Origin: Lyngbya sp. PCC 8106
GTDB lineage: Bacteria > Cyanobacteriota > Cyanobacteriia > Cyanobacteriales > Microcoleaceae
Reading direction: 5' to 3'
Length of the DNA: 64,000 nt
Assembly (NCBI RefSeq): GCF_000169095.1
Contig: NZ_AAVU01000008.1
Span: forward strand, 1-64,000
Position numbers and translations under genes: made by a program. The first letter of the stretch is position 1, and each line of letters starts with the position of its first letter. Of the stretch, positions 20,483 to 31,598 are shown in pieces. Below the pieces are notes generated by a model. The model had not been told where the DNA came from, made no database searches, and saw only the letters and a list, made by a program, of their open reading frames with translations.

Positions 20483-21716
20483 AGATAGTCTCCATTATGC
20501 CTTACATCGCTGTCGTCTAATTACTTTAAAGCAGTTTGAAGATATCGATGAAACTGCTTTTTGCGCTCAACCTCATCCTGATTTTAGTCCGATTGGTTGG
20601 CATTTTGGACATATTGCCTATACAGAAGCGTATTGGTTGCTAGAAAAATGTGCGGGTTTAAAACCTTTATTTCCCGAATATGATCAACTATTTCGGGCTG
20701 ATGGTTTACCGAAAAATGAACGGATTCAATTACCGTCTATATCGACGATTAATTGTTATTTAGAGGCGGTTCGTAGTGAAGTTTGGCATTGTCTTAATAC
20801 TGCCCCGATTGAAGAACAAGAAAGGTTATGGCGGTTTATTTTACAACACGAAAGCCAACACAGTGAAACGATTGCTTTTGTTTTGCAGTTACATCGTCTA
20901 AAAAATTCAAAAAATCAACAACAAATCTCTCATTCTTCTTCTAAAATCTCTCATTCTCCCCAAACATTAAAAATTCCCGCAGGTGAGTTTGAGATGGGGA
21001 ACAACTCAGTCGAGGCTATGGATAATGAAAAACCTTTACATCGTCTTTCTTTAGACACCTATTGGATTGATCGTTATCCTGTTACCTGTGGTCAATATCG
21101 CATATTTATCCAAGCGGGAGGATATCAAAACCGCGAATTTTGGTCAACTCTAGGATGGCAATGGTTACAACAAAATCCAGTTTCTAAACCGTTATATTGG
21201 TTAGATGATCCGATCTTTGATGATCATCCTGTTTGTGGGGTAAGCTGGTACGAAGCCGAAGCATATTGTAACTTTGTTGGAAAACGTTTACCGACAGAAG
21301 CAGAATGGGAAAAAGCCGCCAGTTGGGATGAAGAAACTCAAAGTAAACTGACTTATCCTTGGGGAGAAGAACTTCCAAATTCTAACCGATGTAATTGTAA
21401 TGACGGCGAAAGAATGCAACAAGGAACAACCTCTGTGAATGCTTATATTCAAGGAGAAAGTGCTTACGGAGTGCGTGATTTATTAGGGAATGTTTGGGAG
21501 TGGACAGACAGTTGGTTTGCGGGATATTCAAAATTTCAACATTATCCCTATGTTGGATATTCTCAGAGTTATTTTGATTACCAACATCGGGTTTTAAAAG
21601 GAGGAAGTTGGGCAACTCGTCCTTGGGCGATGCGGTGTAGTTTTCGCAATTGGTATCATCCCGGAGTTCGAGAAATACTAGCAGGTTTTCGTTGTGTAAG
21701 TCAGGGTGAATTTTAA
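20457..21716 (+). CDS. egtB: Ergothioneine sulfoxide synthase EgtB
   Basis: 419 residues from the ATG at 20457, which has GGAGAAG 8-14 bases upstream. The open frame continues further 5' inside egtC, but that part is not conserved. The N-terminal DinB-like domain carries the non-haem iron ligands: HFGHIAYTE near 40-50 and the HX3HXE motif HESQHSE near 130-136. The C-terminal formylglycine-generating-enzyme-like domain has GEFEMGNNSVEAMDNEKPLH, GVSWYEAEAYC, LPTEAEWEKAA and GNVWEWTDSWF. The enzyme joins hercynine to gamma-glutamylcysteine or cysteine with oxygen to give the sulfoxide precursor of ergothioneine. It is translationally coupled to egtC by overlap. Confidence 0.9.
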   Translation: MSTSKNSVKDSLHYALHRCRLITLKQFEDIDETAFCAQPHPDFSPIGWHFGHIAYTEAYWLLEKCAGLKPLFPEYDQLFRADGLPKNERIQLPSISTINCYLEAVRSEVWHCLNTAPIEEQERLWRFILQHESQHSETIAFVLQLHRLKNSKNQQQISHSSSKISHSPQTLKIPAGEFEMGNNSVEAMDNEKPLHRLSLDTYWIDRYPVTCGQYRIFIQAGGYQNREFWSTLGWQWLQQNPVSKPLYWLDDPIFDDHPVCGVSWYEAEAYCNFVGKRLPTEAEWEKAASWDEETQSKLTYPWGEELPNSNRCNCNDGERMQQGTTSVNAYIQGESAYGVRDLLGNVWEWTDSWFAGYSKFQHYPYVGYSQSYFDYQHRVLKGGSWATRPWAMRCSFRNWYHPGVREILAGFRCVSQGEF

Positions 21717-21734
21717 TCAAAAATCAATTTGTAG

Positions 21735-21753
21735 GGGCGCAAGGCTTGCGTCC
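21735..21753. terminator. Hairpin between convergent egtB and MBOAT genes
   Basis: GGGCGCAAG (21735-21743) and CTTGCGTCC (21745-21753) form a 9-bp stem (one G-U pair) in the 55-nt gap between convergent genes. GTAGGGGCGCAAGGC-type hairpins are common dispersed repeats in cyanobacteria. It probably serves as a bidirectional transcription end, although no long U-tract follows. Confidence 0.5.
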
Positions 21754-21771
21754 TAATTGTTGTTTATGTAT

Positions 21772-23244
21772 TTAAAAATCAAAATAAATGTAAGGTAAAA
21801 CTCCTTCAGGTGCCAGTAACCAAACCGCCAGAAAACAAATCGGGGCTAATACCAGTTTTATCGGCCAGCTTAACTGTAATTTCAAGCCTCGATTAAATAG
21901 AGTAGACAACCCCATTAAAACAAAAACTGAAACCAATAAAAAAACGACATTAATACGTTCTAAACTTAATGATTCCACATAAACTTTATGGGCAAATTGT
22001 ACATCAGCGGGATGATTCCATAGATTTTTCATCACAAACTCTGAATCTTTTAAATTGGGAAGCCGGAAAAATATCCACGCAAAAAATACCATGGATTGAG
22101 TTAAAAACCAAGAAAAAATTATACCCGGAAATGTTTTCCAAACTTCTTGAATAGAAAATTGTTTTGATAAAGTATCTGTCAAACGATGAATAACTAAAGC
22201 CATACCATGTAAAATTCCCCAAACGATAAAACCCCAAGCCGCACCATGCCAAATTCCAGCGATTAACATAACAATTAATAGATTGAGACAAGTGTGAAGT
22301 AATCCGACTCTAGACCCTCCCAATGGAAAGTATAAATAATTCCGTAACCAATCCCCTAACGTCATATGCCAACGTCGCCAAAAGTCCGCAATACTCGTCG
22401 TAAAATAAGGTGCATCAAAGTTTTCAGGAAGACTTAATCCAAGTAGTAATGCACTCCCTCTCGCTAAATCAATATAACCGCTAAAATCAAGATAAAGTTG
22501 GAGTCCATAAGCAAACGTTGCTAACCATAAATCTCCACTCCCAGCCCGTTCTAAACTACTAAAACTTAAGTCAACTAAAATCCCAATTCTGTCTGCAAAT
22601 AAACCTTTTTTTACAGCCCCTCTCGCAATTAACCACAGTCCATCAGCAATTTGTTCAGGAATGGGAAACTTTAAGTTTTTGAGTTGATATTCAAGATTAT
22701 GATAGCGAGTAATTGGCCCTGAAATTAATTTAGGGAAAAATAATTTATAAGAAGTAAACGTTAGAAAAGAATTGGCTGCGGGTGCGCCTCGATAAACATC
22801 AATTAAATAAGCAATAATTTCAAAACAGAAAAAACTTAATCCGAGAGGTGCAATAAGATTATTGTCTAACCAAGTCGCACGGTCTAAAAACAACGGAAGT
22901 TTTAACGTTTCTCCCACAGTATTAAAAATAAACGGCAAATACTTAAAGCCTAACAATAAAAATACATTGAAAATAATACCAATCCAGAGGAGAATTAAAC
23001 GCCGACTATTCCAAGCTTCATTCGCAATTCGCCAATCCAAGGGTTCACCGATGGCTAATGCCAAGCCAAAATTAAACAAAATATACAGTATAAGTAATGG
23101 AATATATTGAATTTGTAAAGTTGCATAAAAAAACAGACTTGCCACCAACAAAGTCAGCATTCGCCAAGATTGCCAAGGAACAATCCAGTAAACTCCAAAC
23201 AAAATGAGTAAAAATAAAGCGTAGGGAACTGAGATAAAAGTCAT
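21772..23244 (-). CDS. MBOAT-family O-acyltransferase (AlgI-like)
   Basis: 490 residues with about ten or more membrane helices. The family signature is present: FWRRWHMTLGDWLRNYLYFPLGG near 285-307, with the catalytic His of GIWHGAAWGFIVWGILHG near 335-350. AlgI-type proteins pass acetyl groups across the inner membrane for O-acetylation of exported polysaccharides, together with AlgJ/AlgX-like SGNH partners. No such partner is adjacent. The export-polysaccharide link fits the cellulose-synthase-like gene at 5.5 kb but is only inference. The ATG at 23244 gives the usual N-terminus MTFISVPYALFLLI. Length is normal. Confidence 0.88.
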   Translation of the reverse strand: MTFISVPYALFLLILFGVYWIVPWQSWRMLTLLVASLFFYATLQIQYIPLLILYILFNFGLALAIGEPLDWRIANEAWNSRRLILLWIGIIFNVFLLLGFKYLPFIFNTVGETLKLPLFLDRATWLDNNLIAPLGLSFFCFEIIAYLIDVYRGAPAANSFLTFTSYKLFFPKLISGPITRYHNLEYQLKNLKFPIPEQIADGLWLIARGAVKKGLFADRIGILVDLSFSSLERAGSGDLWLATFAYGLQLYLDFSGYIDLARGSALLLGLSLPENFDAPYFTTSIADFWRRWHMTLGDWLRNYLYFPLGGSRVGLLHTCLNLLIVMLIAGIWHGAAWGFIVWGILHGMALVIHRLTDTLSKQFSIQEVWKTFPGIIFSWFLTQSMVFFAWIFFRLPNLKDSEFVMKNLWNHPADVQFAHKVYVESLSLERINVVFLLVSVFVLMGLSTLFNRGLKLQLSWPIKLVLAPICFLAVWLLAPEGVLPYIYFDF

Positions 23245-23840
23245 CGGTTAATTTTTGTTCACTTTAGGGGTAGAATATATTTGTATCATCTTTTAAGAAT
23301 CGTTTAAATTTCTCCGCTAACAATTGTTAAGTGAGTTTGAGCTTGTCCGACGGTACGGTTTGTCACTAGGGGTTCTAGTCAATTTCCGCAGTTGTCAGTT
23401 ACTCCTTACCCTAGAGTCGGTAAAGTACACACAATTTCAATCCTATCATCCATGTAAAAAGTGATATAAAAATTAACTTTTTCTCAAAAAAGACTCAAAC
23501 TCTGTAAACTTACGGATAAATCTGAAAAAAATTATGCAATCAAAATTCTGTGAATTTACTCAGGACACATTCACGTTAAAATGCTAGATTGAAAGACAGG
23601 GAAGTTGATCAAGGATAAAGTTCTCAGTTGGACTTTTTCTTTAACTTCATCTTAACTCTAATCAGGGATTTTATTTTCAAGCGTTGGTTGTAAGCAATCA
23701 ACTCATTCATCTTAAAAAAGAACGACATCTACAGTTATTCAATATTCAGTTATAGAGTTGAAAGTAAACTCTATAATTGATTGATAAAAAAATCTTCATT
23801 GACAAACAAAAGACTCATTCAAACTCCAGGAGTATCTACC
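23245..23840. other. Intergenic and leader region before the giant surface-protein gene
   Basis: About 590 nt of AT-rich DNA between divergent genes. No RNA gene or strong hairpin was recognised. Promoters for both the MBOAT gene and the giant gene must lie here. The ribosome binding site AGGAG at 23828-23832 marks the preferred start of the giant gene at 23841. The upstream in-frame TTG at 23781 has no such site. Confidence 0.5.
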
Positions 23841-26800
23841 GTGTATCTATCAAATAAAGCTGTTGATTCAGTTTCTTATAAAGCTTATACTCTGCGTGCA
23901 TCTCAATCCTTAAAACCCATGAATAATATTGTTTTTATTGACTCAAACGTTCAAGATTATCAATATTTAGTTCAAACTATTATTGACAACACTACTGTCA
24001 AAATCATCAATTCAGAAGCAGATGGAATTCAACAAATTACTCAATATCTAGCAAAAGACAACTATTCAGAAGTTAATATTGTTGCTCATGGTTCACCTGG
24101 GTGTTTATATCTAGGAAATAGTCAGTTAAGTTTAGATACTCTCGAATATTATACAGATCAAGTCAAAACTTGGTCAGTTACATCAATTTTAATTTATGGG
24201 TGTAATGTTGCAGTTGGAGATGCAGGCGTTGAATTTATTGAAAAATTACACAAAATTACCCGTGCAGAAATCGCCGCCTCTACTCATAAAATCGGTCATT
24301 CAGCATTAGGAGGAGATTGGAAGTTAGATATTAAAACTGCTGATTTTTCGGTCAATTTACCATTTCAATCTTGCATTAAAAGTCAATGGAATCAAGTTCT
24401 TGAACCGTTTGCATCTCAACCTGCTTTTTATCAAGTTATTGCAGGTCAACTCAAATTATTAAATCCACTGACGGGTGAATATGAGGATATAGGGCTAAAA
24501 CAATCATTTTATAATGGTACGGGTTTTAATACACAAGATAACTTTATTTATGGAGTCGGTACTGAGGTAAGTATTCTCAACAAAATTATTCGGATTAATT
24601 CTGATGGTTCTATTGAAGATCTCAATATAACAGTAACTGGAACTTTAAATAATGCAGGTGAATTTCAGTATGATAGTGTTAATAATATAAGCTACTTATG
24701 GATTCAAGATCAATCCCAAAATTTAACAAGAGTAAATCTGACAAATAACACAGCTTCAACTATCACTTTTGCAGATCCAAATAATAATGTACCAGATAAT
24801 GTCAATGTTGCCGATCTTGTTCTCATCGATAACTTTCTTTATGGAGTCAGAGATAACAATTTATATATTTGGGATATCAACACTAATACAGTTACCCAAA
24901 AAACGATATCTGGTTTAGCAAATAATTCGGGTGGTTATGGTGCTGCTTGGACAGCTTCTGGTGGAGAGCTATATGTTAGTAGCAATACTCAAGCGAAACT
25001 GTATAAAATCAATAACTATGATCAAAATAATCCAGCTGCTACAGAAATCACAAATACCAATGATAACCAACCAACATTTAATAATGATGGTGTGAGTGAT
25101 CCTACTCAATTATCACCTTTTGTCATTCCATTAATTGACTTAGATGGTGATAATAATTCGGGTGCAGGTAGTCCTAACTACGAAACAGAATTCACTGAAG
25201 ATAGCGGTGGTATTGGTATTGTAGAACCGAATAATCCAACAGATGAAACCGCAGATATTCTGATTAAAGATTTTGATACACCGAATCAGATTAGAAGCGC
25301 AACAATCACTATTGCAAATACAAAAGAGGGTGATGAATTAATTGTTGAAACTTTACCAACAGGAATAACATCCAGTCAAATTACAAATACTTCAGGTAAT
25401 ATTGTTCTAACGTTAAGTGCAACTGCTGACATTACCCCAGAAAATTGGGAGTTAGCATTAGAAGCAATTCAGTTCAACAATACTAGCGACGCGCCAGATA
25501 CTGACCCCCGACAAGTACAGGTTTTTCTGACTGATGCTAATGGTAATCAGGGAAATACTGCAACAACAACGATTAATATTGAGGAAGCTAATGATGCGCC
25601 CAGTTTTAACGAACTTAATGGAACTCCTACTTTTAGTATAGGCGGAGATGCTGTCGTTCTGGATGCTAATGCAACGATTATTGACCCCGAACTTGATAAT
25701 ACAAATTACAGTGGAGCTACTCTTACTTTACAAAGAAATGGTGGAGCAAATACTGGTGATGTTTTTGGTAATAGTGGAACATTAGGTGCTTTAACCGAAG
25801 GAGAAAATATTGTTCTGAATGATGTTTCAGTTGGAACGGTTACAACGAATAGTAATGGAACTTTAAATCTAACTTTTAATACGGATGCAACAGGTGATTT
25901 AGTTGATCAAGTTCTCCAACAAATTACTTATTCAAATAACGGTTCAACTTCACCAACTACTGTTCAGATTGATTATACCATTAATGATGGGAATACAGGT
26001 GTTCAAGGTACATCTAATCCATTAGCTTTAACAGGAAATGGTTCTGTTACTGTTAATATTACGACTAATACCACTCCCACCGTTAATAATATTAGTAAAA
26101 CGGGAACAGAAGACAATACCATTCTTTTTACTGCGGATGACTTTACCAGTCAATTTACTGACGATGATGGTGATAGTCTAACGAAAATTCAAATCACTTC
26201 ACCCCCAGAAAATGGAAGCCTAACTCTGAATGGAAATCCAGTAAATGCTGAGGATGAAATAGAGGTTACACAGTTAGGAAATTTAGTCTTTACTCCGAAT
26301 GAAAACTTTAACGGAGATACCAGTTTTGGCTGGAATGGCTTTGATGGAACCAGCTACGCCGATACACCTGGAACCGTCAATATTAATATCGGAGAAGTTA
26401 ACGACGTTCCCACAGTTAACAACATTAGCAAAACCGGAACAGAAGATAACATAATTCCCTTTACTGCGGATGACTTTACCAGTCAATTTACTGATATAGA
26501 TGGTGATAGTCTAACGAAAATTCAAATCACTTCACCCCCAGAAAATGGAAGCCTAACTCTGAATGGAAATCCAGTAAATGCTGAGGATGAAATAGAGGTT
26601 ACACAGTTAGGAAATTTAGTCTTTACACCGGACGAAAACTTTAACGGAGATACCAGTTTTGGCTGGAATGGCTTTGATGGAACCAGCTACGCCGATACAC
26701 CTGGAACCGTCAATATTAATATCGGAGAAGTTAACGACGTTCCCACAGTTAACAACATTAGCAAAACCGGAACAGAAGATAACATAATTCCCTTTACTGC

Positions 26801-29800
26801 GGATGACTTTACCAGTCAATTTACTGATATAGATGGTGATAGTCTAACGAAAATTCAAATCACTTCACCCCCAGAAAATGGAAGCCTAACTCTGAATGGA
26901 AATCCAGTAAATGCTGAGGATGAAATAGAGGTTACACAGTTAGGAAATTTAGTCTTTACACCGGACGAAAACTTTAACGGAGATACCAGTTTTGGCTGGA
27001 ATGGCTTTGATGGAACCAGCTACGCCGATACACCTGGAACCGTCAATATTAATATCGGAGAAGTTAACGATGTTCCCACAGTTAACAACATTAGCAAAAC
27101 CGGAACAGAAGATAACATAATTCCCTTTACTGCGGATGATTTTACCAATCAATTTTCTGACACAGATGGTGATAGTCTAACGAAAATTCAAATCACTTCA
27201 CCCCCAGAAAATGGAAGCCTAACTCTGAATGGAAATCCAGTAAATGCTGAGGATGAAATAGAGGTTACACAGTTAGGAAATTTAGTCTTTACTCCGAATG
27301 AAAACTTTAACGGAGATACCAGTTTTGGCTGGAATGGGTTTGATGGAAATAGCTACGCGGATACACCTGGAACTGTTAATATTAATATCGGAACAACAAC
27401 CAATAATCCTCCCGAAGTTTCTGATAACAGTGTTCGGGTTAATAATAATAGCCAAGATAACGAGTTAGAAATAACCGCCCCAACCGATGAGGATGGTGAT
27501 AATCTGACGATAACTGTTACCACTTTACCCAACTTAGGAACCATTACCAAAGCAGATGGTACACCTGTTAATGTTGATGATATTCTCACTCCCGAAGAAC
27601 TCGCAGGACTGCTTTATGACACCCCAGAAAATTACAACGGTACAGATGAATTAGGAAGCTTTAGTTATGACGTGAGTGATGGGGTTAATACCGTTCCCGG
27701 TACTGTAAATATTGACATTATTAACCCTGATACAGATACCGATGGGGATGGAATTCCTGATATTAATGACCTCGATGATGATAACGACGGAATTTTCGAT
27801 AGCAACGAAGGCGACGGAGACACAGACGGAGACGGTATCCCAGACAGTCTAGACCTCGATAGCGATAACGATGGTATTCCCGACCTCAATGAAAGTGGAC
27901 TCACCCCCGACCAAATTAACCAACTCGATACCGATGGCGACGGCGTTATTGACCCGACTAACAACTTTGGGACAAACGGCGTTATTGACAGTTTGGAAAC
28001 GACCCCAGACTCCGGTGAACTCGACCTCAACGGCGATGGTCAACCCGATGACCCCATTGATACCGACAAAGACGGGGTTCCCGACTTCCAAGACCTCGAT
28101 AGTGATAACGATGGTATTCCCGACGTTATTGAAGCGGGAGGAACAGACACCGATGGGGATGGGTTAATTGATGGGGCGAATATTGATACAGATGGCGATG
28201 GGTTAGCGGATGCGGTTGACCCCGATAACGGGGGGACTGCGGTTACTATTCCCGATATTGATAATGATGGTGTTGCAGACTTCCGTGACCTCGATAGCGA
28301 TAACGATGGTATTTCCGACCTCATCGAAGGCGGACAAGACCCCGCAGTGGTCGATACAGATGGGAACGGTATTGTTGACGGTTCCGATAGTGATGGGGAT
28401 GGTATTCTTGATGTTATTGATGAAAACGACGGGTTCAGCGACGCCAACAACGACCCCCTACCGGATGCAGATGGAGACGGAACACCCGACTATCAAGAAA
28501 TTGACAGCAATAACGATGGGACTCCTGACCGAGTAGAAGCGGGACTCCCGACAGGAGAAGGAACCCCCGATGTTGATGGAGATGGTCAAATTGATGACCC
28601 GACAGATAGCGATGGGGATGGTGTTCCCGATAGTATTGATACCCTTCCCGATGGCGACGGTGGTTTTGAAACGCCCACGAACCAACCTCCAACGGTTGCG
28701 AGTAACAGTATTCGAGTCGATGTCACCAGTGACAATAACAACCTTGGACTCAGCGCCCCAACTGACCTCGAAAATGACAATTTAACCATTACCATTTCTT
28801 CAATACCCACACTGGGAAGCATTACCAAAACAGATGGAACAGTTGTTAATCAGGGCGATAGCCTAACTCCCGAAGAACTAGAAGGACTGGTTTATAACGC
28901 CCCCGACAACTACAACGGTAGCGATGACTTGGGTGAGTTTAGCTATAACGTCAGCGATGGGGTGAATACGGTTACGGGTACAGTTGATATTACTGTCGTT
29001 ACGCCAGATATTGATAGTGATGGGGATGGAATTCCTGATATTAACGACTTAGATGATGATAATGACGCTATTCTCGATACCGATGAAGGGGAGGGAGACA
29101 AAGACGGCGATGGTATTCCCAATGTTCTCGACCTCGACAGCGATAACGATGGTATTCCCGACCTTTACGAAAGTGGACTTCCTCTCGACCAAGCCAGTCA
29201 ACTCGATACCGATGGAGATGGCGTTATTGACCCCACTAATGATTTTGGTAACAATGGTTTTGCAGATAGTATAGAAAACCCTCCCGAGTCCGGTCAAGTC
29301 GATTACAATGGCGACGGTCAACCCGACACTCCCGTTGATACCGATAGCGATAATACCTCCGACTTTCAAGACCTCGACAGCGACAACGACGGAATTAACG
29401 ATGTCATCGAAGCCGGAGGAACAGACACCGATAACGATGGGTTAATTGATGGGGCGAATACCGACACAGACGGCGATGGGTTAGCCGATAGCGTTGACCC
29501 TGATAATGGAGGAACAGCAAATATTCCCCCTGATACCGATAATGATGGTGTCGCAGACTTCCGTGACCTTGATAGCGACAACGACGGAATAAACGATATT
29601 ATCGAAGGCGGTTCACCTGACCCCGATGGCGATGGGGTTATTGGTGGGGGGGATATTGATAATGACGGTATTCCCGATATCGTTGACAATAATGATGGCG
29701 GTTTTGGTAATAGTGGCGGAACTCCCACACCAGACACCGACAACGACGGAACCCCCGACTATCAAGACCTCGACAGTGACAACGATGGAACTAACGATAT

Positions 29801-31559
29801 TATCGAAGTCGGTTTAACTGACCCCGACGGTGATGGTCGCCTCGATGGGGCGGATAACGACAGTGACGGTATTCCCAACGCAGTTGACAATAATGATGGT
29901 GGTTTTGGCAATAGCGATACCCCTCCCCTTCCGGATACAGACAATGATGGTATCCCTGACTTCCGAGATGTCGATACACCGCCCACCCCTTCTGTTCCTT
30001 TCGTTCCTGTTCCAACGGTTCCTGTTGATAATCAACCTCCCGTTGCTGTCGATGATACCCCCAATACGCCGAAAGACACCACTGTTGTCATTGATGTTCT
30101 CGAAAATGACAAAGATGATAACCCCTTAAACCCCGGTAGTGTTGTAGTTGTCAGCGAACCCAACCAAGGTACAGTCGTTAACAATCAAAACGGTACTCTG
30201 ACTTATACCCCCAATTCTGAATACATTGGTTCAGATAGTTTTTCCTACACCGTTAAAGACCAAGATGGCAACTTATCCAATATTGCGACTGTTACAATTA
30301 CGGTTAACGCCCAAGGAACTATCGATACCGAATGTTGTCAGTGTCCTGAACCCCCTCAACTCGGCGAAACAATTCTCCCGACTCCCCCAGAAGTAACAGC
30401 TAGCAATTTAAACAGTACCAATGAAGCGGACTTGTTGGTGGGGACTGTTAACGATGATGTGATTACTGCTTCTGCGGGAAACGATACCCTGGTTTCGGGA
30501 GACGGAAATAATCTCATCTATACAGGCTTGGGTGATGATTTAGTCTTCAGTTCCACGGAAAATGATACCCTATACGGTGAACTCGGTAAAGATACCCTGA
30601 TTGGTGGGCCTAGCGGTTTAGAACCTATTGGGAATAGCGGCGACCAAGATATTCTGTTTGGTGATGAAAATGAAGATTGGTTAGTCGGAAGTTTCGGTCA
30701 AGATACCCTTTACAGTGGGAAAGACGATGACAAAGCTTTCGGGGGTAAAGATGATGATTGGGTAATGGGTGAACAGGGTAATGATACTGTTGTTGGGGAT
30801 ATGGGAAATGATACCGTTCTCGGCGGAACTAATAACCTCCCAGATGACCCCACACGCGATACCAACGGAGAAGATTGGCTATTTGGCGGTGAAGGAAATG
30901 ACTTCATGGATGGTAACGAAGCCAACGATACCTTAGTTGCGGGAGTGGGTGACGATACGGTTCATGGCGGTAAACAGAATGATTGGCTATGGGGTGAAGC
31001 CGGAAATGATATGATGTTCGGCGATATTGGCAATGATAGCCTTTGTGGAGGGGAAGGTAATGATACTTTACGCGGTGATCAAATCGATAATGGTAATTCT
31101 CCCTCTGTCGGCGCCAATGGTCAACAAGATCAACTCTCTGGTGGGGTTGGAAATGACCTGTTATTCGGTGATGAAGGTCAAGATACTCTCTGTGGAGGAG
31201 AGGATAACGATACCCTACATGGCGGTAAAGATGATGACCTGTTGAAAGGATGTAGCGGCGATGATTTGCTGTTGGGAGAAATGGGCAATGATAGTTTAGT
31301 AGGTGGTGAGGGTAATGATACCCTAACAGGTGGGGAAGGAAACAACTATTTTGTCCTAGAACTTGATTCCGGTTCAGACTGGATAACCGATTTTCAAGTG
31401 GGTCAGGATAAGTTAGTTTTAGCAGAAGGGTTAACAATTTCCCAATTGCAAATTAACCCCGAGGGTGACAACACAACGATTACCATTAATAGTCAAATTA
31501 TCGCGACTTTACTGGAAGTTGATGCAACGGTAATTATTCGTTCAGATCTCCTGATCTAA
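23841..31559 (+). CDS. Giant modular surface/secreted protein: DUF4347, cadherin-like, thrombospondin type 3 and RTX repeats
   Basis: 2572 residues from the GTG at 23841 (AGGAG eight bases upstream). The frame extends 20 codons further to a TTG. Order of modules: DUF4347 ([16 protein letters not shown] to [15 protein letters not shown], about 27-175); a beta-propeller-like region (about 190-440); cadherin/calx-beta-like segments; four tandem 111-residue repeats (about 746-1184); two copies of a roughly 430-residue block ending in thrombospondin type 3 repeats ([17 protein letters not shown]); a cadherin-like domain ([21 protein letters not shown]); a short CCQCPEPP motif; then RTX nonapeptides (GGEGNDTL type) and a terminal [20 protein letters not shown] domain. 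RTX tails with an uncleaved C-terminal signal go through type I secretion and fold on Ca2+. No N-terminal signal peptide is seen. It is probably a surface or adhesive layer protein. Confidence 0.88.
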   Translation: MYLSNKAVDSVSYKAYTLRASQSLKPMNNIVFIDSNVQDYQYLVQTIIDNTTVKIINSEADGIQQITQYLAKDNYSEVNIVAHGSPGCLYLGNSQLSLDTLEYYTDQVKTWSVTSILIYGCNVAVGDAGVEFIEKLHKITRAEIAASTHKIGHSALGGDWKLDIKTADFSVNLPFQSCIKSQWNQVLEPFASQPAFYQVIAGQLKLLNPLTGEYEDIGLKQSFYNGTGFNTQDNFIYGVGTEVSILNKIIRINSDGSIEDLNITVTGTLNNAGEFQYDSVNNISYLWIQDQSQNLTRVNLTNNTASTITFADPNNNVPDNVNVADLVLIDNFLYGVRDNNLYIWDINTNTVTQKTISGLANNSGGYGAAWTASGGELYVSSNTQAKLYKINNYDQNNPAATEITNTNDNQPTFNNDGVSDPTQLSPFVIPLIDLDGDNNSGAGSPNYETEFTEDSGGIGIVEPNNPTDETADILIKDFDTPNQIRSATITIANTKEGDELIVETLPTGITSSQITNTSGNIVLTLSATADITPENWELALEAIQFNNTSDAPDTDPRQVQVFLTDANGNQGNTATTTINIEEANDAPSFNELNGTPTFSIGGDAVVLDANATIIDPELDNTNYSGATLTLQRNGGANTGDVFGNSGTLGALTEGENIVLNDVSVGTVTTNSNGTLNLTFNTDATGDLVDQVLQQITYSNNGSTSPTTVQIDYTINDGNTGVQGTSNPLALTGNGSVTVNITTNTTPTVNNISKTGTEDNTILFTADDFTSQFTDDDGDSLTKIQITSPPENGSLTLNGNPVNAEDEIEVTQLGNLVFTPNENFNGDTSFGWNGFDGTSYADTPGTVNINIGEVNDVPTVNNISKTGTEDNIIPFTADDFTSQFTDIDGDSLTKIQITSPPENGSLTLNGNPVNAEDEIEVTQLGNLVFTPDENFNGDTSFGWNGFDGTSYADTPGTVNINIGEVNDVPTVNNISKTGTEDNIIPFTADDFTSQFTDIDGDSLTKIQITSPPENGSLTLNGNPVNAEDEIEVTQLGNLVFTPDENFNGDTSFGWNGFDGTSYADTPGTVNINIGEVNDVPTVNNISKTGTEDNIIPFTADDFTNQFSDTDGDSLTKIQITSPPENGSLTLNGNPVNAEDEIEVTQLGNLVFTPNENFNGDTSFGWNGFDGNSYADTPGTVNINIGTTTNNPPEVSDNSVRVNNNSQDNELEITAPTDEDGDNLTITVTTLPNLGTITKADGTPVNVDDILTPEELAGLLYDTPENYNGTDELGSFSYDVSDGVNTVPGTVNIDIINPDTDTDGDGIPDINDLDDDNDGIFDSNEGDGDTDGDGIPDSLDLDSDNDGIPDLNESGLTPDQINQLDTDGDGVIDPTNNFGTNGVIDSLETTPDSGELDLNGDGQPDDPIDTDKDGVPDFQDLDSDNDGIPDVIEAGGTDTDGDGLIDGANIDTDGDGLADAVDPDNGGTAVTIPDIDNDGVADFRDLDSDNDGISDLIEGGQDPAVVDTDGNGIVDGSDSDGDGILDVIDENDGFSDANNDPLPDADGDGTPDYQEIDSNNDGTPDRVEAGLPTGEGTPDVDGDGQIDDPTDSDGDGVPDSIDTLPDGDGGFETPTNQPPTVASNSIRVDVTSDNNNLGLSAPTDLENDNLTITISSIPTLGSITKTDGTVVNQGDSLTPEELEGLVYNAPDNYNGSDDLGEFSYNVSDGVNTVTGTVDITVVTPDIDSDGDGIPDINDLDDDNDAILDTDEGEGDKDGDGIPNVLDLDSDNDGIPDLYESGLPLDQASQLDTDGDGVIDPTNDFGNNGFADSIENPPESGQVDYNGDGQPDTPVDTDSDNTSDFQDLDSDNDGINDVIEAGGTDTDNDGLIDGANTDTDGDGLADSVDPDNGGTANIPPDTDNDGVADFRDLDSDNDGINDIIEGGSPDPDGDGVIGGGDIDNDGIPDIVDNNDGGFGNSGGTPTPDTDNDGTPDYQDLDSDNDGTNDIIEVGLTDPDGDGRLDGADNDSDGIPNAVDNNDGGFGNSDTPPLPDTDNDGIPDFRDVDTPPTPSVPFVPVPTVPVDNQPPVAVDDTPNTPKDTTVVIDVLENDKDDNPLNPGSVVVVSEPNQGTVVNNQNGTLTYTPNSEYIGSDSFSYTVKDQDGNLSNIATVTITVNAQGTIDTECCQCPEPPQLGETILPTPPEVTASNLNSTNEADLLVGTVNDDVITASAGNDTLVSGDGNNLIYTGLGDDLVFSSTENDTLYGELGKDTLIGGPSGLEPIGNSGDQDILFGDENEDWLVGSFGQDTLYSGKDDDKAFGGKDDDWVMGEQGNDTVVGDMGNDTVLGGTNNLPDDPTRDTNGEDWLFGGEGNDFMDGNEANDTLVAGVGDDTVHGGKQNDWLWGEAGNDMMFGDIGNDSLCGGEGNDTLRGDQIDNGNSPSVGANGQQDQLSGGVGNDLLFGDEGQDTLCGGEDNDTLHGGKDDDLLKGCSGDDLLLGEMGNDSLVGGEGNDTLTGGEGNNYFVLELDSGSDWITDFQVGQDKLVLAEGLTISQLQINPEGDNTTITINSQIIATLLEVDATVIIRSDLLI
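26076..27392 (+). repeat. Four tandem 333-bp repeats within the giant gene
   Basis: Unit boundaries fall at 26076, 26409, 26742 and 27075 (each starts with the codons for [10 protein letters not shown]), with the last slightly shorter. Each unit encodes a 111-residue cadherin/Ig-like domain with [16 protein letters not shown] and [15 protein letters not shown]. Units 2 and 3 are identical except for one silent change (GAC to GAT) near the end. Units 1 and 4 differ at a modest number of sites. This indicates very recent duplication or ongoing homogenisation, and copy number could be collapsed or vary between strains. Confidence 0.95.
27402..29994 (+). repeat. Diverged duplication of a ~1.3-kb thrombospondin-type-3 block within the giant gene
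   Basis: The stretch starting near 27402 ([11 protein letters not shown]) and the one starting near 28684 ([11 protein letters not shown]) encode the same module order: a cadherin-like domain with [16 protein letters not shown] and [16 protein letters not shown], then Asp-rich Ca2+-binding repeats ([21 protein letters not shown]). Similarity is clear but much lower than between the upstream 333-bp units, so this duplication is older. Long antisense open frames in the block come from its repetitive codon pattern. Confidence 0.85.
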
Positions 31560-31568
31560 GCGAAGAAA

Positions 31569-31588
31569 GGGCGCAAACGACCGCGCCC
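31569..31588. terminator. Bidirectional hairpin between giant gene and coiled-coil gene
   Basis: GGGCGC (31569-31574) pairs with GCGCCC (31583-31588) in the 39-nt gap between the two convergent stop codons. An A-rich run lies on each side (GAAGAAA before, CAAAAAATT after), giving T-runs on the minus-strand transcript. It is a likely transcription end for at least the minus-strand gene. Confidence 0.5.
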
Positions 31589-31598
31589 CTCAAAAAAT

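Noticed and set aside
26076..27392. CRISPR-like array suggested by regularly spaced repeats
   Set aside because: The 333-bp units are in frame in a single open frame and encode a 111-residue domain. There are no unique spacers.
27665..30035. Long minus-strand open frames (up to 136 codons) inside the giant gene
   Set aside because: They arise from the repetitive codon pattern of the Asp-rich repeats, recur with the repeats and have no start signals.
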